Program-made: the position numbers and the translations under genes
Notes under the pieces: model-generated
Seen by the model: the letters and a program-made list of their open reading frames with translations, nothing else
Told to the model about the DNA's origin: nothing
The model's database searches: none
Origin: JAHFJU01 sp964354865
GTDB taxonomy: Bacteria; Patescibacteriota; Gracilibacteria; UBA1369; UM-FILTER-53-11
Reading direction: 5' to 3'
DNA: 48,044 bases
NCBI GenBank assembly: GCA_964354865.1
Contig: CAYHBN010000002.1
Location: forward strand, 1-48,044
Part shown: positions 32,516 through 39,144 of the stretch, in pieces
Layout: each line of letters opens with the position of its first letter
How positions within the stretch are numbered: position 1 is the first letter of the stretch

Positions 32516-32921
32516 GGGTACGAGCGGTAGGAATTCATCATAATGAAATATATATGAACTGAAAGTGAAATCGCTTGCGGGATTTGCACGAAGTGAGTGG
32601 GGATAGTTGAAAAGGGGTGTAAAACGTTAGTTTATTGTACGTGCTCGATAGCGGTAAATTTAGGTTTCCAGTTCGGATTCTCGAAATAGGGCTTTGTGCG
32701 AGCGCGACACTGTCTCTTGTAAATAGATCCCTGAAACTTGCTACGCGGATACATGATCCGCTCCGCAATGTCTCGGGGTACATGACCCCTCGACACAGGG
32801 ATCACTATTTACTTCGAGCCATGTCCCACTCACACAAAACAGCTCATTTTTCGCGAACCCGCCTGTGCCCGAGAATTTCCCAAAACAAAACTACCGCCCA
32901 AAAAACTATTTCCCAACATAT
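32516..32921. other. Intergenic region with a large secondary structure
   Basis: About 400 bases between dnaB and the GNAT gene. A 117-codon ORF on the plus strand (32635-32988) crosses the structured repeat and the end of the GNAT gene, and looks non-coding. The main content is the cloverleaf-like inverted repeat at 32719-32812. Confidence 0.6.
32719..32812. repeat. Cloverleaf-like nested inverted repeat
   Basis: Outer arms GTAAATAGATCCCTG (32719-32733) and CAGGGATCACTATTTAC (32796-32812) pair over 15 bases with a two-base bulge. Inside are two hairpins, GCGGAT-ACATG-ATCCGC (32745-32761) and GGGGT-ACATG-ACCCC (32775-32789), with the same five-base loop. The loop contains the self-complementary CATG, so the two could kiss. 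It is not a tRNA. A mobile palindromic element or a structured RNA are both possible. Confidence 0.75.
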
Positions 32922-33389
32922 TCACTTCATCTCAACTCTCTGTTTGCTCATGTATGTTTTAAATCCGTATTTTGCCCAGACTTTTTGACCGACTTCGTTT
33001 TTAACGTGAACGGTTAACTCAACACAGGGAACTTTTTTAGTCTTAAACCAATCAAAAAGTTTCGAGATAAATAATTGCGCTACTCCTTTTTCTCTCCATG
33101 TTTTTTCGACATATATATCGCTGATTAATCCATTTTTCTTAATCGCAAATACAGGGGCGCGGCCACATATTTCTCCGGCTGCAAATCCTATAATTTCGCC
33201 AACATCTACTGCAACCAGTAAGAGTTTTGACGAAGACCCGATATACGATTTGAAACATTTAAAATAAACATCTTTTACATTTTTTGCAGGTTCGTAATAT
33301 GGATCAAAGTCGGCGTGGAGATTGATAAGCTCAACTGCAAATTTGGTAATGAATGGAAGGTCGGCAATTGTGGCTTTTCTGATTAACAT
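32922..33389 (-). CDS. GNAT-family N-acetyltransferase
   Basis: A 155-residue acetyl-CoA-dependent acetyltransferase. Motif A is recognisable as ISDIYVEKTWREKGVAQLFISKL, where the acetyl-CoA pyrophosphate loop is the less canonical REKGVA. The C-terminal KVWAKYGFKTY is typical. The frame is open 76 codons further upstream into the toxin gene, but the ATG at 33389 (MLIRKATIADLPFI) gives the standard start, and TAATAT lies seven bases before it. Substrate unknown. Confidence 0.88.
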   Translation of the reverse strand: MLIRKATIADLPFITKFAVELINLHADFDPYYEPAKNVKDVYFKCFKSYIGSSSKLLLVAVDVGEIIGFAAGEICGRAPVFAIKKNGLISDIYVEKTWREKGVAQLFISKLFDWFKTKKVPCVELTVHVKNEVGQKVWAKYGFKTYMSKQRVEMK

Positions 33390-33399
33390 ATGATCAATA

Positions 33400-33813
33400 T
33401 TAACAGAATCTCTTGTACTCAGGAAAATTAGCCTTAATGTGTTCAAATATCCACTGTGTTTCTGATTGTTTTTTACTGCGGTGATCTTTGCCGTACACCA
33501 GCAAAATGACAATTTTTCCCGTGGCGTTGTTGAGTGAAAAAACCGCCCGATTACCAGATGATTTTGGGGAGACATTTGTACCTGCAACTCTAAAATCGAG
33601 CTTAAAAAATCCAACACCGTCGTCTTGGAAAAACTTCAACGGATCTATGAGATTTGTATCTTGAAAGCCGTAAGCGCGCGCTAACGTTTCAGTGATTGTT
33701 TTCGTAGTTTCAATCCACTGTTTTGGCTTATATTTTCGTAAAAAATCTTTGCAAAAATGCCGCTCGCAGTAGGTTGAGAACTCGACTTCGTATGCAATAT
33801 CTTTAATAAACAT
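33400..33813 (-). CDS. Putative RelE-like toxin partnered with a Panacea antitoxin
   Basis: A 137-residue protein whose C-terminal half (FFKLDFRVAGTN, then NRAVFSLNNATGKIVILLVYGK) resembles the beta-sheet core of RelE/ParE-type toxins. The start at 33813 overlaps the end of the Panacea gene by 11 bases; a longer frame from 33906 would run deep into it. The position downstream of, and coupled to, a DUF4065 antitoxin is the strongest evidence for a toxin role. Catalytic residues cannot be assigned by eye. Confidence 0.55.
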   Translation of the reverse strand: MFIKDIAYEVEFSTYCERHFCKDFLRKYKPKQWIETTKTITETLARAYGFQDTNLIDPLKFFQDDGVGFFKLDFRVAGTNVSPKSSGNRAVFSLNNATGKIVILLVYGKDHRSKKQSETQWIFEHIKANFPEYKRFC

Positions 33814-34495
33814 TTTCTGGTGCCTCGTTATTAATAAGCGAGTAGGGAATAACTTCACGCTCCCTGCAAACTTTCCATGGGATCTGTTTATGCGTAAAGT
33901 CGACAATCTCTTGAGTGTTTGCGTTTTTCCATTTTTTACAAATCTCTTTCACGAGCGCGAGCTCTTCGGTATTGAGCACCGAATCATTGGGCTGCTCGAC
34001 AAGAGTCACCAATATCGCATCGCCACTTTGCTCTGACTTGAGCGATTCGTCGTTGTCGATAATGTCGAAAAATTCGATTGCAACAGGACCACGCGCAAGC
34101 CGGTGGTATTCAAAGCCAGAAATCGGCGTGAGCGTTTTGTAGTAGCTCGCAAAATCACAGAGGTAGACGAGTTTTGCTAACTTCGTTTTGGTGATTTTTC
34201 CGTCATCTGCAGCGCCATATTTGATACACTGCAAAATGAGATTATGAAATTTTTGTAAGGATTTTTCGCCAAAATTCTGTGACTTAATTTTCTTCGGCAA
34301 GCTCATTTCTGCATCGAGAATAATCTCGAGAGGGAGGTCAAAAATCTCAGAAATTTTCGTGAGCTCACTAAGCGTTATTTCTCGGTCGCCTTTTTCGATC
34401 AATACAAGAGTGGGGCGCGAAACACCAAGCTTTTGAGCAAGCTGTTGCTGCGTAATCCCCGCCGATTTTCGCAGTTTTACGATGAAGTCCTTCAT
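33803..34495 (-). CDS. XRE HTH + Panacea (DUF4065) antitoxin
   Basis: A 230-residue antitoxin. Residues 1-55 are an XRE helix-turn-helix (ITQQQLAQKLGVSRPTLVLIEKG). From about residue 75 it is a DUF4065/Panacea domain: KTKLAKLVYLCDFASYY, GFEYHRLARGPVAIEFFDII, and the final WKNANTQEIVDFTHKQIPW. Panacea antitoxins neutralise many unrelated toxin types. The fused HTH would provide self-repression. The start at 34495 follows the best promoter in the window: TTGACA (34531-34526), 17 bases, TATTCT (34508-34503), seven bases to ATG. Confidence 0.88.
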   Translation of the reverse strand: MKDFIVKLRKSAGITQQQLAQKLGVSRPTLVLIEKGDREITLSELTKISEIFDLPLEIILDAEMSLPKKIKSQNFGEKSLQKFHNLILQCIKYGAADDGKITKTKLAKLVYLCDFASYYKTLTPISGFEYHRLARGPVAIEFFDIIDNDESLKSEQSGDAILVTLVEQPNDSVLNTEELALVKEICKKWKNANTQEIVDFTHKQIPWKVCREREVIPYSLINNEAPENVY

Positions 34496-34502
34496 GCAAA
34501 AA

Positions 34503-34531
34503 AGAATAGCGGATTCACGAAGAAATGTCAA
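34503..34531 (-). promoter_or_regulatory. Consensus leaderless promoter of the Panacea operon
   Basis: Minus-strand TTGACA (34531-34526), a 17-base spacer, TATTCT (34508-34503) and seven bases to the ATG. The perfect -35 and spacing place transcription initiation at the start codon. Confidence 0.85.
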
Positions 34532-34638
34532 GATTCTTTACAATACCGTAATAATTTGCATATTTTATAGATTTTGTATTAATTCTAATTACCAAAAATC
34601 CCGAATAACTAAAATTTGGCTCACAGATTAAACCCGCC

Positions 34639-35505
34639 CTACTCAATCACCGGCGGCTCTCTATAGAGCCCGTAGTCATTGTTACAATACGTACTATAAT
34701 CGTAATCCATTGAGCAGGCTACGAAGTACAATTTGCCGTTAATATCGTAAAAACGACCCCATGATGCAAAGGCAAGGGTGGGCACGCCTTTTACATTTGG
34801 CGCCAAAATTGGATGACCATCATAAAAAACACCAAATCCTTCAAAACCAGGATCATTGCTTACCATTGCGACCTTATTGTTGATCTTAAACGTGCTTGTT
34901 CCTGACACCGAATATGATGGCTCGTTATAACTTCCGTTTATTTGCCACTCCTCATACACTTCGTTGGTGTATGGAACTCGCGTAACTCCATCGAAGATAA
35001 CTGCTGCCGGTACAATATCTCCCTTGTGAGCAGGCAGTGTTTCGCCTTTTTGAAAATGATAATCGAGAATGATCAACCGCTTTGGATCTTTTGGAGAAAC
35101 AGCTATGTTTGGGCGCTGTGAATTCTGGTTGTCGCGGAATGGTCCAAATTTCTTGCCATCACGTGAGACAAACCAGTTGCCCTTTTCGAAATACATAAAG
35201 GCATACGAATCACCATACGACACAAGGTCTGTTATTTTTTCGTAGGTTGGTTGATCGTCAATACCTCCGATAACGAGGTGATCACGTCCTCCACTTGTTG
35301 CAGAAAAAATAACGGGGCCATTGTTATCCAAATATATAACCTGACCGATGAATTCATAAGCACCACCAATACGATCAAACGTAATTGGTTCTTTAGAGGC
35401 AGGAGGGATTGCATTCGGCTGCATTTCTTCTGGGGGCGACCACGGCAAAGTACAGGCAGATAGGGAAAGTAAGAGCAGCGAAATAGTGAGGATTTTGAGA
35501 CGCAT
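34639..35505 (-). CDS. Lipoprotein of unknown function
   Basis: A 288-residue protein with a lipoprotein signal (MRLKILTISLLLLSLSAC, lipobox LSAC). A Pro-rich spacer follows, then repeated beta strands with a WD/kelch-like rhythm (FSATSGGRDHLVIGG, NWFVSRDGKKFGPF and similar), suggesting a beta-propeller. The ATG at 35505 is chosen because the signal starts there and TACAAT lies six bases before it; an upstream start at 35535 would precede the box. Exact role unknown. Confidence 0.75.
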   Translation of the reverse strand: MRLKILTISLLLLSLSACTLPWSPPEEMQPNAIPPASKEPITFDRIGGAYEFIGQVIYLDNNGPVIFSATSGGRDHLVIGGIDDQPTYEKITDLVSYGDSYAFMYFEKGNWFVSRDGKKFGPFRDNQNSQRPNIAVSPKDPKRLIILDYHFQKGETLPAHKGDIVPAAVIFDGVTRVPYTNEVYEEWQINGSYNEPSYSVSGTSTFKINNKVAMVSNDPGFEGFGVFYDGHPILAPNVKGVPTLAFASWGRFYDINGKLYFVACSMDYDYSTYCNNDYGLYREPPVIE

Positions 35506-35524
35506 AAGGGGATTGTATATCACA

Positions 35525-36229
35525 TCAAACACCATTTATGCTAGCACGAACCGCCGCTTGCAGATCTGAGACCTGGTTGGGAACGGGAATTTCTTGAATA
35601 TATTTGGGCTTTAAACTCTGCGCATCGGGGCCAGCCATGCGTGTTGCTGTATCTAGTTGGCGCAAAAAATACTCGGCGCCTTGTACTATTGCGTTAGGAT
35701 GTTCGCTCGTACCCAGTTGCCGTATTACATGGTCTTGCAGCGCAAGGAGTTTTTTTCTACAAAGTGGATCGGTAAGTAGACTCGCCGGAAGTTTGACCTG
35801 GAATTTTTCTCTCTGTGGAGCGGGACGCATACCGTACTCGTTAGCCGCTACCGTCTGGGGAGGTGTTTCGATAGAGAGCAGATAACCCGCAACCTCTTCT
35901 GGCGTACGCGCTTGCTTTTGAATACCCCCATTCGATGCTCCAACTCCTACAATACGTACTGTGGTACCAACATCTTCTGGAGAATCTCTCATCACGCCTT
36001 TTGTCGTAATAACATCACGGTACAACGTAGAATTCTGACTTCCATCTTCACTACTCACGCTAACGTATCCTTGAAAATTAAAGGTCGGCGCTCTCCAGTT
36101 TTGATTATCAGCATGATACAGATTCTTTAGTGGTTCACATGGAACATTTTGAGCAGTAACAAACTGATCTGTAGTGATCGTGGGGAGGGCGAGGGGAACA
36201 TCTGGAATTTCGTTTATTACATCACTCAT
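35525..36229 (-). CDS. Hypothetical protein, 234 residues
   Basis: A soluble protein without signal peptide that I do not recognise. The first half is beta-rich; the second half is helical with LCRKKLLALQDHVIRQLG and a paired-helix tail. TATAGC lies seven bases before its ATG. It may share a transcript with the lipoprotein downstream, which begins 20 bases after its stop. Confidence 0.55.
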   Translation of the reverse strand: MSDVINEIPDVPLALPTITTDQFVTAQNVPCEPLKNLYHADNQNWRAPTFNFQGYVSVSSEDGSQNSTLYRDVITTKGVMRDSPEDVGTTVRIVGVGASNGGIQKQARTPEEVAGYLLSIETPPQTVAANEYGMRPAPQREKFQVKLPASLLTDPLCRKKLLALQDHVIRQLGTSEHPNAIVQGAEYFLRQLDTATRMAGPDAQSLKPKYIQEIPVPNQVSDLQAAVRASINGV

Positions 36230-36259
36230 ATGTCATGCTATACCCATAATTAACGTATT

Positions 36260-36535
36260 TTAGTTATCTAAAACACCAGTGACGTCTTCGCTCGTGTCGT
36301 TTATAGATTGATCTAAAATGGCTCGAGCTTCCTCATATGATAACGTGCCGTTTCCTACTACTTCACGACTATCATTTCGATCAACCGTTACTAGTTTTTC
36401 ATGATGGTGAGGACCTGAAGCCTGCAATCTTGCTGGAACGCGTTCTAATGAATGGCGAGGGCCGCCGACGACCCAAAGAGTATGATCCTTAGGATATTCA
36501 CTTAAGTCTGGTTTTCGTCCGTGTTCTGTTCCCAT
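36260..36535 (-). CDS. Hypothetical protein, 91 residues
   Basis: A small hydrophilic protein rich in His, Arg and Asp with no known domain (GGPRHSLERVPARL, then ASGPHHHEKL, and a helical acidic tail). It precedes the 234-residue gene on the same strand by 30 bases. Coding status is likely from frame length and composition but not certain. Confidence 0.45.
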   Translation of the reverse strand: MGTEHGRKPDLSEYPKDHTLWVVGGPRHSLERVPARLQASGPHHHEKLVTVDRNDSREVVGNGTLSYEEARAILDQSINDTSEDVTGVLDN

Positions 36536-36667
36536 AAATATATTGAGTTAAATAGTTAAAGTAACTAGAATTATACTAACTTATTCGAGAGATGTCAATA
36601 CCCCAAATAAGCCTAAATAACCAATACTAGACCTAATTTAGCCATACTTCCTCTTGAGCATAGGGAT

Positions 36668-36874
36668 TTATTCTATGATACCAAGTGATTTAAGCAGTTC
36701 GTCTGGATCGTGACCGGCTACTATGAGTGCACCAAATGCCGCCCCAAGTGCGTCCGCAGCATCTTCCATGCTCGCAATATCATCGCATTCAGACGGATCT
36801 ATAAATGCTTGGCAGGCATCGGCAACTATCTGTGAAGTGAGGTCTTCGGGTATTTCTAGGTCATCGAGATCCAT
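36668..36874 (-). CDS. 68-residue acidic protein, cassette member C2
   Basis: A 68-residue acidic protein (pattern MDLDDLEIPEDLT, then FIDPSECDDIASMEDAADAL, end ELLKSLGIIE). It is a close paralogue of the gene at 37872, about 70 percent identical. It has two Cys, several Asp/Glu and Ala-rich helices. TATACT, six bases before the ATG, is shared with its paralogue. Function unknown. It follows the second retropepsin-like gene. Confidence 0.7.
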   Translation of the reverse strand: MDLDDLEIPEDLTSQIVADACQAFIDPSECDDIASMEDAADALGAAFGALIVAGHDPDELLKSLGIIE

Positions 36875-36906
36875 GAGGGGAGTATAGCGGAGGGCTTCAG
36901 AGTTAT

Positions 36907-36945
36907 CTCACCCATACCTTTTTTTCGGCACGATCAACAAAGTCG
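36907..36945 (-). pseudogene. Decayed 3' end of a SemiSWEET gene
   Basis: These 39 bases match the last 39 bases of the intact SemiSWEET gene region (37617-37655) with six differences. They still read TLLIVPKKRYG-stop where the intact gene reads TLLLVLKKRYG-stop. The rest of the gene is missing. The remnant lies three bases after the second retropepsin-like gene. It shows that the duplicated segment once carried a second transporter copy. Confidence 0.75.
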
Positions 36946-36948
36946 TTT

Positions 36949-37362
36949 TCACACAGTTATCTGTATCTCTCTCGATTTACCGTTTAAGGTGAGTTTCAAC
37001 TTATTTAAAAAACCATTTTGACCAAGAAGAATCGTCGTACCTGATTCCGAAAAATAAACGTATGAGTGTAATTGAGTTTTTCTAAAACCACGTTTTTCAA
37101 GGACAATATCAACTTCAATTGGGGATCTGTAGATTGTAAAATAACTGCCTCCTGCTCCTACAAGAGTGTATTGCGGTTGCCCTTTCAAGTTGAGCCCCAA
37201 GATACCAGCAATTTCAATAGGAAGGATACTGTAATCAGCACCAGAGTCGATCAACCCAAAGGATTTAAACTCCAAACCATTTGCATAAAAAGTGACCGGA
37301 ATCAACGGCCGCCATAAACGATCTTCTGCCAAACCAAGAGCCTCAATATAAGGGAAAATCAT
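36949..37362 (-). CDS. Retropepsin-like aspartic protease, cassette member B2
   Basis: A 137-residue protein with the flap and active-site order of single-domain retroviral-type proteases: LIDSGADYSILP (catalytic Asp in DSGAD) near residue 40, and the second hydrophobic motif TTILLGQNGFLNKLKL near 115. It would act as a homodimer. It is a paralogue of the gene at 38114. It begins three bases after the stop of the small gene A2. Substrate unknown; a housekeeping or stress-type peptidase is possible. Confidence 0.8.
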   Translation of the reverse strand: MIFPYIEALGLAEDRLWRPLIPVTFYANGLEFKSFGLIDSGADYSILPIEIAGILGLNLKGQPQYTLVGAGGSYFTIYRSPIEVDIVLEKRGFRKTQLHSYVYFSESGTTILLGQNGFLNKLKLTLNGKSREIQITV

Positions 37363-37365
37363 ATT

Positions 37366-37536
37366 CTATCCAGCCATCAAGCCATTAGGAATAAGTGCGT
37401 ACCGAATAGTGTTGTGATCTTTTCGAGTAGCAACTTTATTAGTCAGTTTAATTAATTTTTTATCACTATCAATGACTTTGCTATTTTTGACAGCAATCCA
37501 TCGGCCAAGATATTTTTTCTCAATTTTCAAAGGCAT
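37366..37536 (-). CDS. DUF5678-like small protein, cassette member A2
   Basis: A 56-residue protein, shorter than many annotation cut-offs. The pattern KYLGRWIAVKNSKVIDSD, then YALIPNG, parallels A1 at 38550 (KYQGKWIAIKDLKVIGSG, then YMLVPKG) and the DUF5678 family. It lies three bases before the retropepsin-like gene B2. Pairing of DUF5678-like proteins with retropepsin-like proteases is a recurring arrangement in CPR genomes as I know them. Confidence 0.7.
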   Translation of the reverse strand: MPLKIEKKYLGRWIAVKNSKVIDSDKKLIKLTNKVATRKDHNTIRYALIPNGLMAG

Positions 37537-37541
37537 ACTCT

Positions 37542-37602
37542 AATGCTAGCCCAACGCACTTTTCGGTGCAAGAAAACCATTTTAAACCTGAACTAACTCT
37601 GA
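37542..37602. repeat. Upstream repeat of cassette copy 2
   Basis: This region before A2 is about 80 percent identical over 60 bases to the region before A1 (38766-38827). A 25-base stretch is identical (37568-37592 and 38792-38816). It is better conserved than the coding genes of the cassette, which suggests a functional promoter or operator, or recent gene conversion. Confidence 0.75.
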
Positions 37603-37617
37603 ACCAACAGATTGCAC

Positions 37618-37866
37618 TCACCCATATCTCTTTTTCAGCACAAGCAACAACGTCGCCCCTACGAACAAAATCACATTGGTGACCCAGATGAAGGGATCCA
37701 TTTTCATGAGTCCGTAGACGATCCAAAAGAATCCATTGAGCATGCCAATCAAAATTCCCGACCACGCAATATCGCGCGTATGCTTTGTTTTAAACGAGAC
37801 CCACACTTGTGGGAAAAATAACAAGCTAGCGGTGATAGAGCCGAGAAGGCCGAAGAGGGGGAGCAT
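37618..37866 (-). CDS. SemiSWEET-type PQ-loop transporter
   Basis: An 82-residue, three-helix membrane protein. Helix 1 holds the PQ motif (LGSITASLLFFPQVWVSFKT), helix 2 is WSGILIGMLNGFFWIVYGL and helix 3 is PFIWVTNVILFVGATLLLVL. SemiSWEETs form dimers that carry sugars across the membrane. Length and layout are typical. TAGAAT lies seven bases before its ATG, inside the end of C1, so it may have its own leaderless transcript. It sits between the two copies of the protease cassette. Confidence 0.88.
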   Translation of the reverse strand: MLPLFGLLGSITASLLFFPQVWVSFKTKHTRDIAWSGILIGMLNGFFWIVYGLMKMDPFIWVTNVILFVGATLLLVLKKRYG

Positions 37867-37871
37867 GGGGA

Positions 37872-38078
37872 TTATTCTAAGATACCGAGTGATTTGAGGA
37901 GTTCGTCTGGATCCTTATCAGCAGCTATGAATGCGCCATATGCCGCGCCAACTGCATCTATAGGATCTTCCATACCGGCGATATCATCACATTCAGAGTC
38001 ATCAATAAATCCACGACACGCATCGGCAATTTCTTGAGGAGTGAGGGCTTCCGGTATTTCTAAGTTATCGAGATCCAT
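37872..38078 (-). CDS. 68-residue acidic protein, cassette member C1
   Basis: A 68-residue acidic protein (MDLDNLEIPEALT, FIDDSECDDIAGMEDPIDAV, ELLKSLGILE), paralogue of the gene at 36668 with equal length and no gaps. TATACT lies six bases before its ATG, in the same context as C2. It ends five bases before the SemiSWEET gene on the same strand. Function unknown. Confidence 0.7.
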   Translation of the reverse strand: MDLDNLEIPEALTPQEIADACRGFIDDSECDDIAGMEDPIDAVGAAYGAFIAADKDPDELLKSLGILE

Positions 38079-38113
38079 GAGGGGAGTATATCAAAAGACT
38101 TTTAAACTCTCGA

Positions 38114-38527
38114 TCACCCAACAATCTGTATTTGTTTATTCTTCGCGTTCAGTGTGACTTTCAGTTTGCTCAAAAATCCACTTTGGCCAAGCAGAATAGC
38201 ACCCTCAGTATCTGAAAAATAGACGCGAGAATTAAGCGCGATAGTTTTACATCTTTTTCTTTTCAAGATGATTTTTATGTCAGTAGGAGCTCGGTAGGTA
38301 TTGAAAATATTTCCGCCGGCTCCACACACTGAATAGCTTTGGAGTTTAGTGAGATTAATGCCTAATTTCACTGCTACGCTCATGGGAAGTATCGTGTCGT
38401 CTGAACCAGAATCTACCATGCAGTAGTCGCTATATATCAAACCATTGAATGAAAATTGTACAGGAATAAGGGGACGCAAAATGCGCTCCTCGAACCTACC
38501 CATTAACTCGATGTAAGGGAAAATCAT
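38114..38527 (-). CDS. Retropepsin-like aspartic protease, cassette member B1
   Basis: A 137-residue paralogue of B2 with identical length. The active-site motif is MVDSGSDDTILP (DSGSD), and the second motif is GAILLGQSGFLSKLKV. The proteins begin alike (MIFPYIE) and keep the same spacing throughout, while sequence identity is moderate, so the duplication is not recent. It follows A1 by about 22 bases. Confidence 0.8.
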   Translation of the reverse strand: MIFPYIELMGRFEERILRPLIPVQFSFNGLIYSDYCMVDSGSDDTILPMSVAVKLGINLTKLQSYSVCGAGGNIFNTYRAPTDIKIILKRKRCKTIALNSRVYFSDTEGAILLGQSGFLSKLKVTLNAKNKQIQIVG

Positions 38528-38549
38528 AGAGACTAAATAGTTTACTGTT

Positions 38550-38741
38550 CTACCAATTCATATGAGCAAAGCCACCAACCAAACGCCCTTTTGGAACGAG
38601 CATATATGAAATATCTTCTTCGTTGCGTTTATCAAATTTAGCTTTGAGTTTATCGCCATCATTTCCACTACCAATAACTTTAAGATCTTTGATGGCTATC
38701 CATTTGCCCTGATACTTGTACTCGATTGTAAGATGTTTCAT
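38550..38741 (-). CDS. DUF5678-like small protein, cassette member A1
   Basis: A 63-residue protein with KYQGKWIAIKDLKVIGSG and YMLVPKGRLVGG, matching A2. The ATG at 38741 (MKHLTIEYKY) is preferred because TAATCT ends seven bases before it. An upstream in-frame start (38762) would precede that box. It is the first gene of the duplicated cassette. Confidence 0.65.
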   Translation of the reverse strand: MKHLTIEYKYQGKWIAIKDLKVIGSGNDGDKLKAKFDKRNEEDISYMLVPKGRLVGGFAHMNW

Positions 38742-38765
38742 ACGCAAAAGATTATTGAACAACTC

Positions 38766-38827
38766 AATGCTAGACCAATGCGCTTATTGGAGCAAGAAAA
38801 CCATTTTAAACCTGAAATAATTATGAA
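38766..38827. repeat. Upstream repeat of cassette copy 1
   Basis: Partner of the repeat at 37542-37602; see the 25-base identical core at 38792-38816. It lies directly upstream of the small gene A1 on the minus strand. Confidence 0.75.
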
Positions 38828-38841
38828 CAGGCAGGGAAGAT

Positions 38842-39123
38842 TTATTCTGTAAACTTTGGCCAACGGTTATATCCAACCACAGGATTATTAGAGTCGAACT
38901 TTTTAATAAACTCAACCTCCATGGCATTTACTTCTTCGTTCGAAGCATCTGGTGATTGCCACAATATTTCACGCCGAATTGTAAAATCCTTCCTTTCTTC
39001 TTCGCTAAAATCCTGTTCGAGAAGTTTACTATCAGGGCTTCCGAAATATCGAAACGTACCGGTCAAATCTTTTCCAACGTATATTTTACCGTTTGGGTAG
39101 GTGATTTTATAAATCCATTTCAT
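38842..39123 (-). CDS. GIY-YIG-like nuclease domain protein
   Basis: A 93-residue protein that opens with WIYKITYPNGKIYVGKD, the pattern of the first GIY-YIG strands and helix (a K-I-T..G-K-I-Y-V-G variant). The later EVEFIKKFDSNNP contains the conserved Glu region, and GYNRW ends the domain. The usual Arg is not clear to me. Stand-alone GIY-YIG proteins are found as repair or mobile endonucleases; its target is unknown. Confidence 0.65.
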   Translation of the reverse strand: MKWIYKITYPNGKIYVGKDLTGTFRYFGSPDSKLLEQDFSEEERKDFTIRREILWQSPDASNEEVNAMEVEFIKKFDSNNPVVGYNRWPKFTE

Positions 39124-39144
39124 ACAGAGTAATTAAAAATAACT

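Noticed and set aside
32719..32812. tRNA or tRNA-like gene
   Set aside because: The cloverleaf shape has no T-loop, anticodon-loop or CCA consensus and only two inner hairpins.
32635..32988. 117-codon plus-strand ORF
   Set aside because: It crosses the cloverleaf repeat and the 3' end of the GNAT gene and has no domain.
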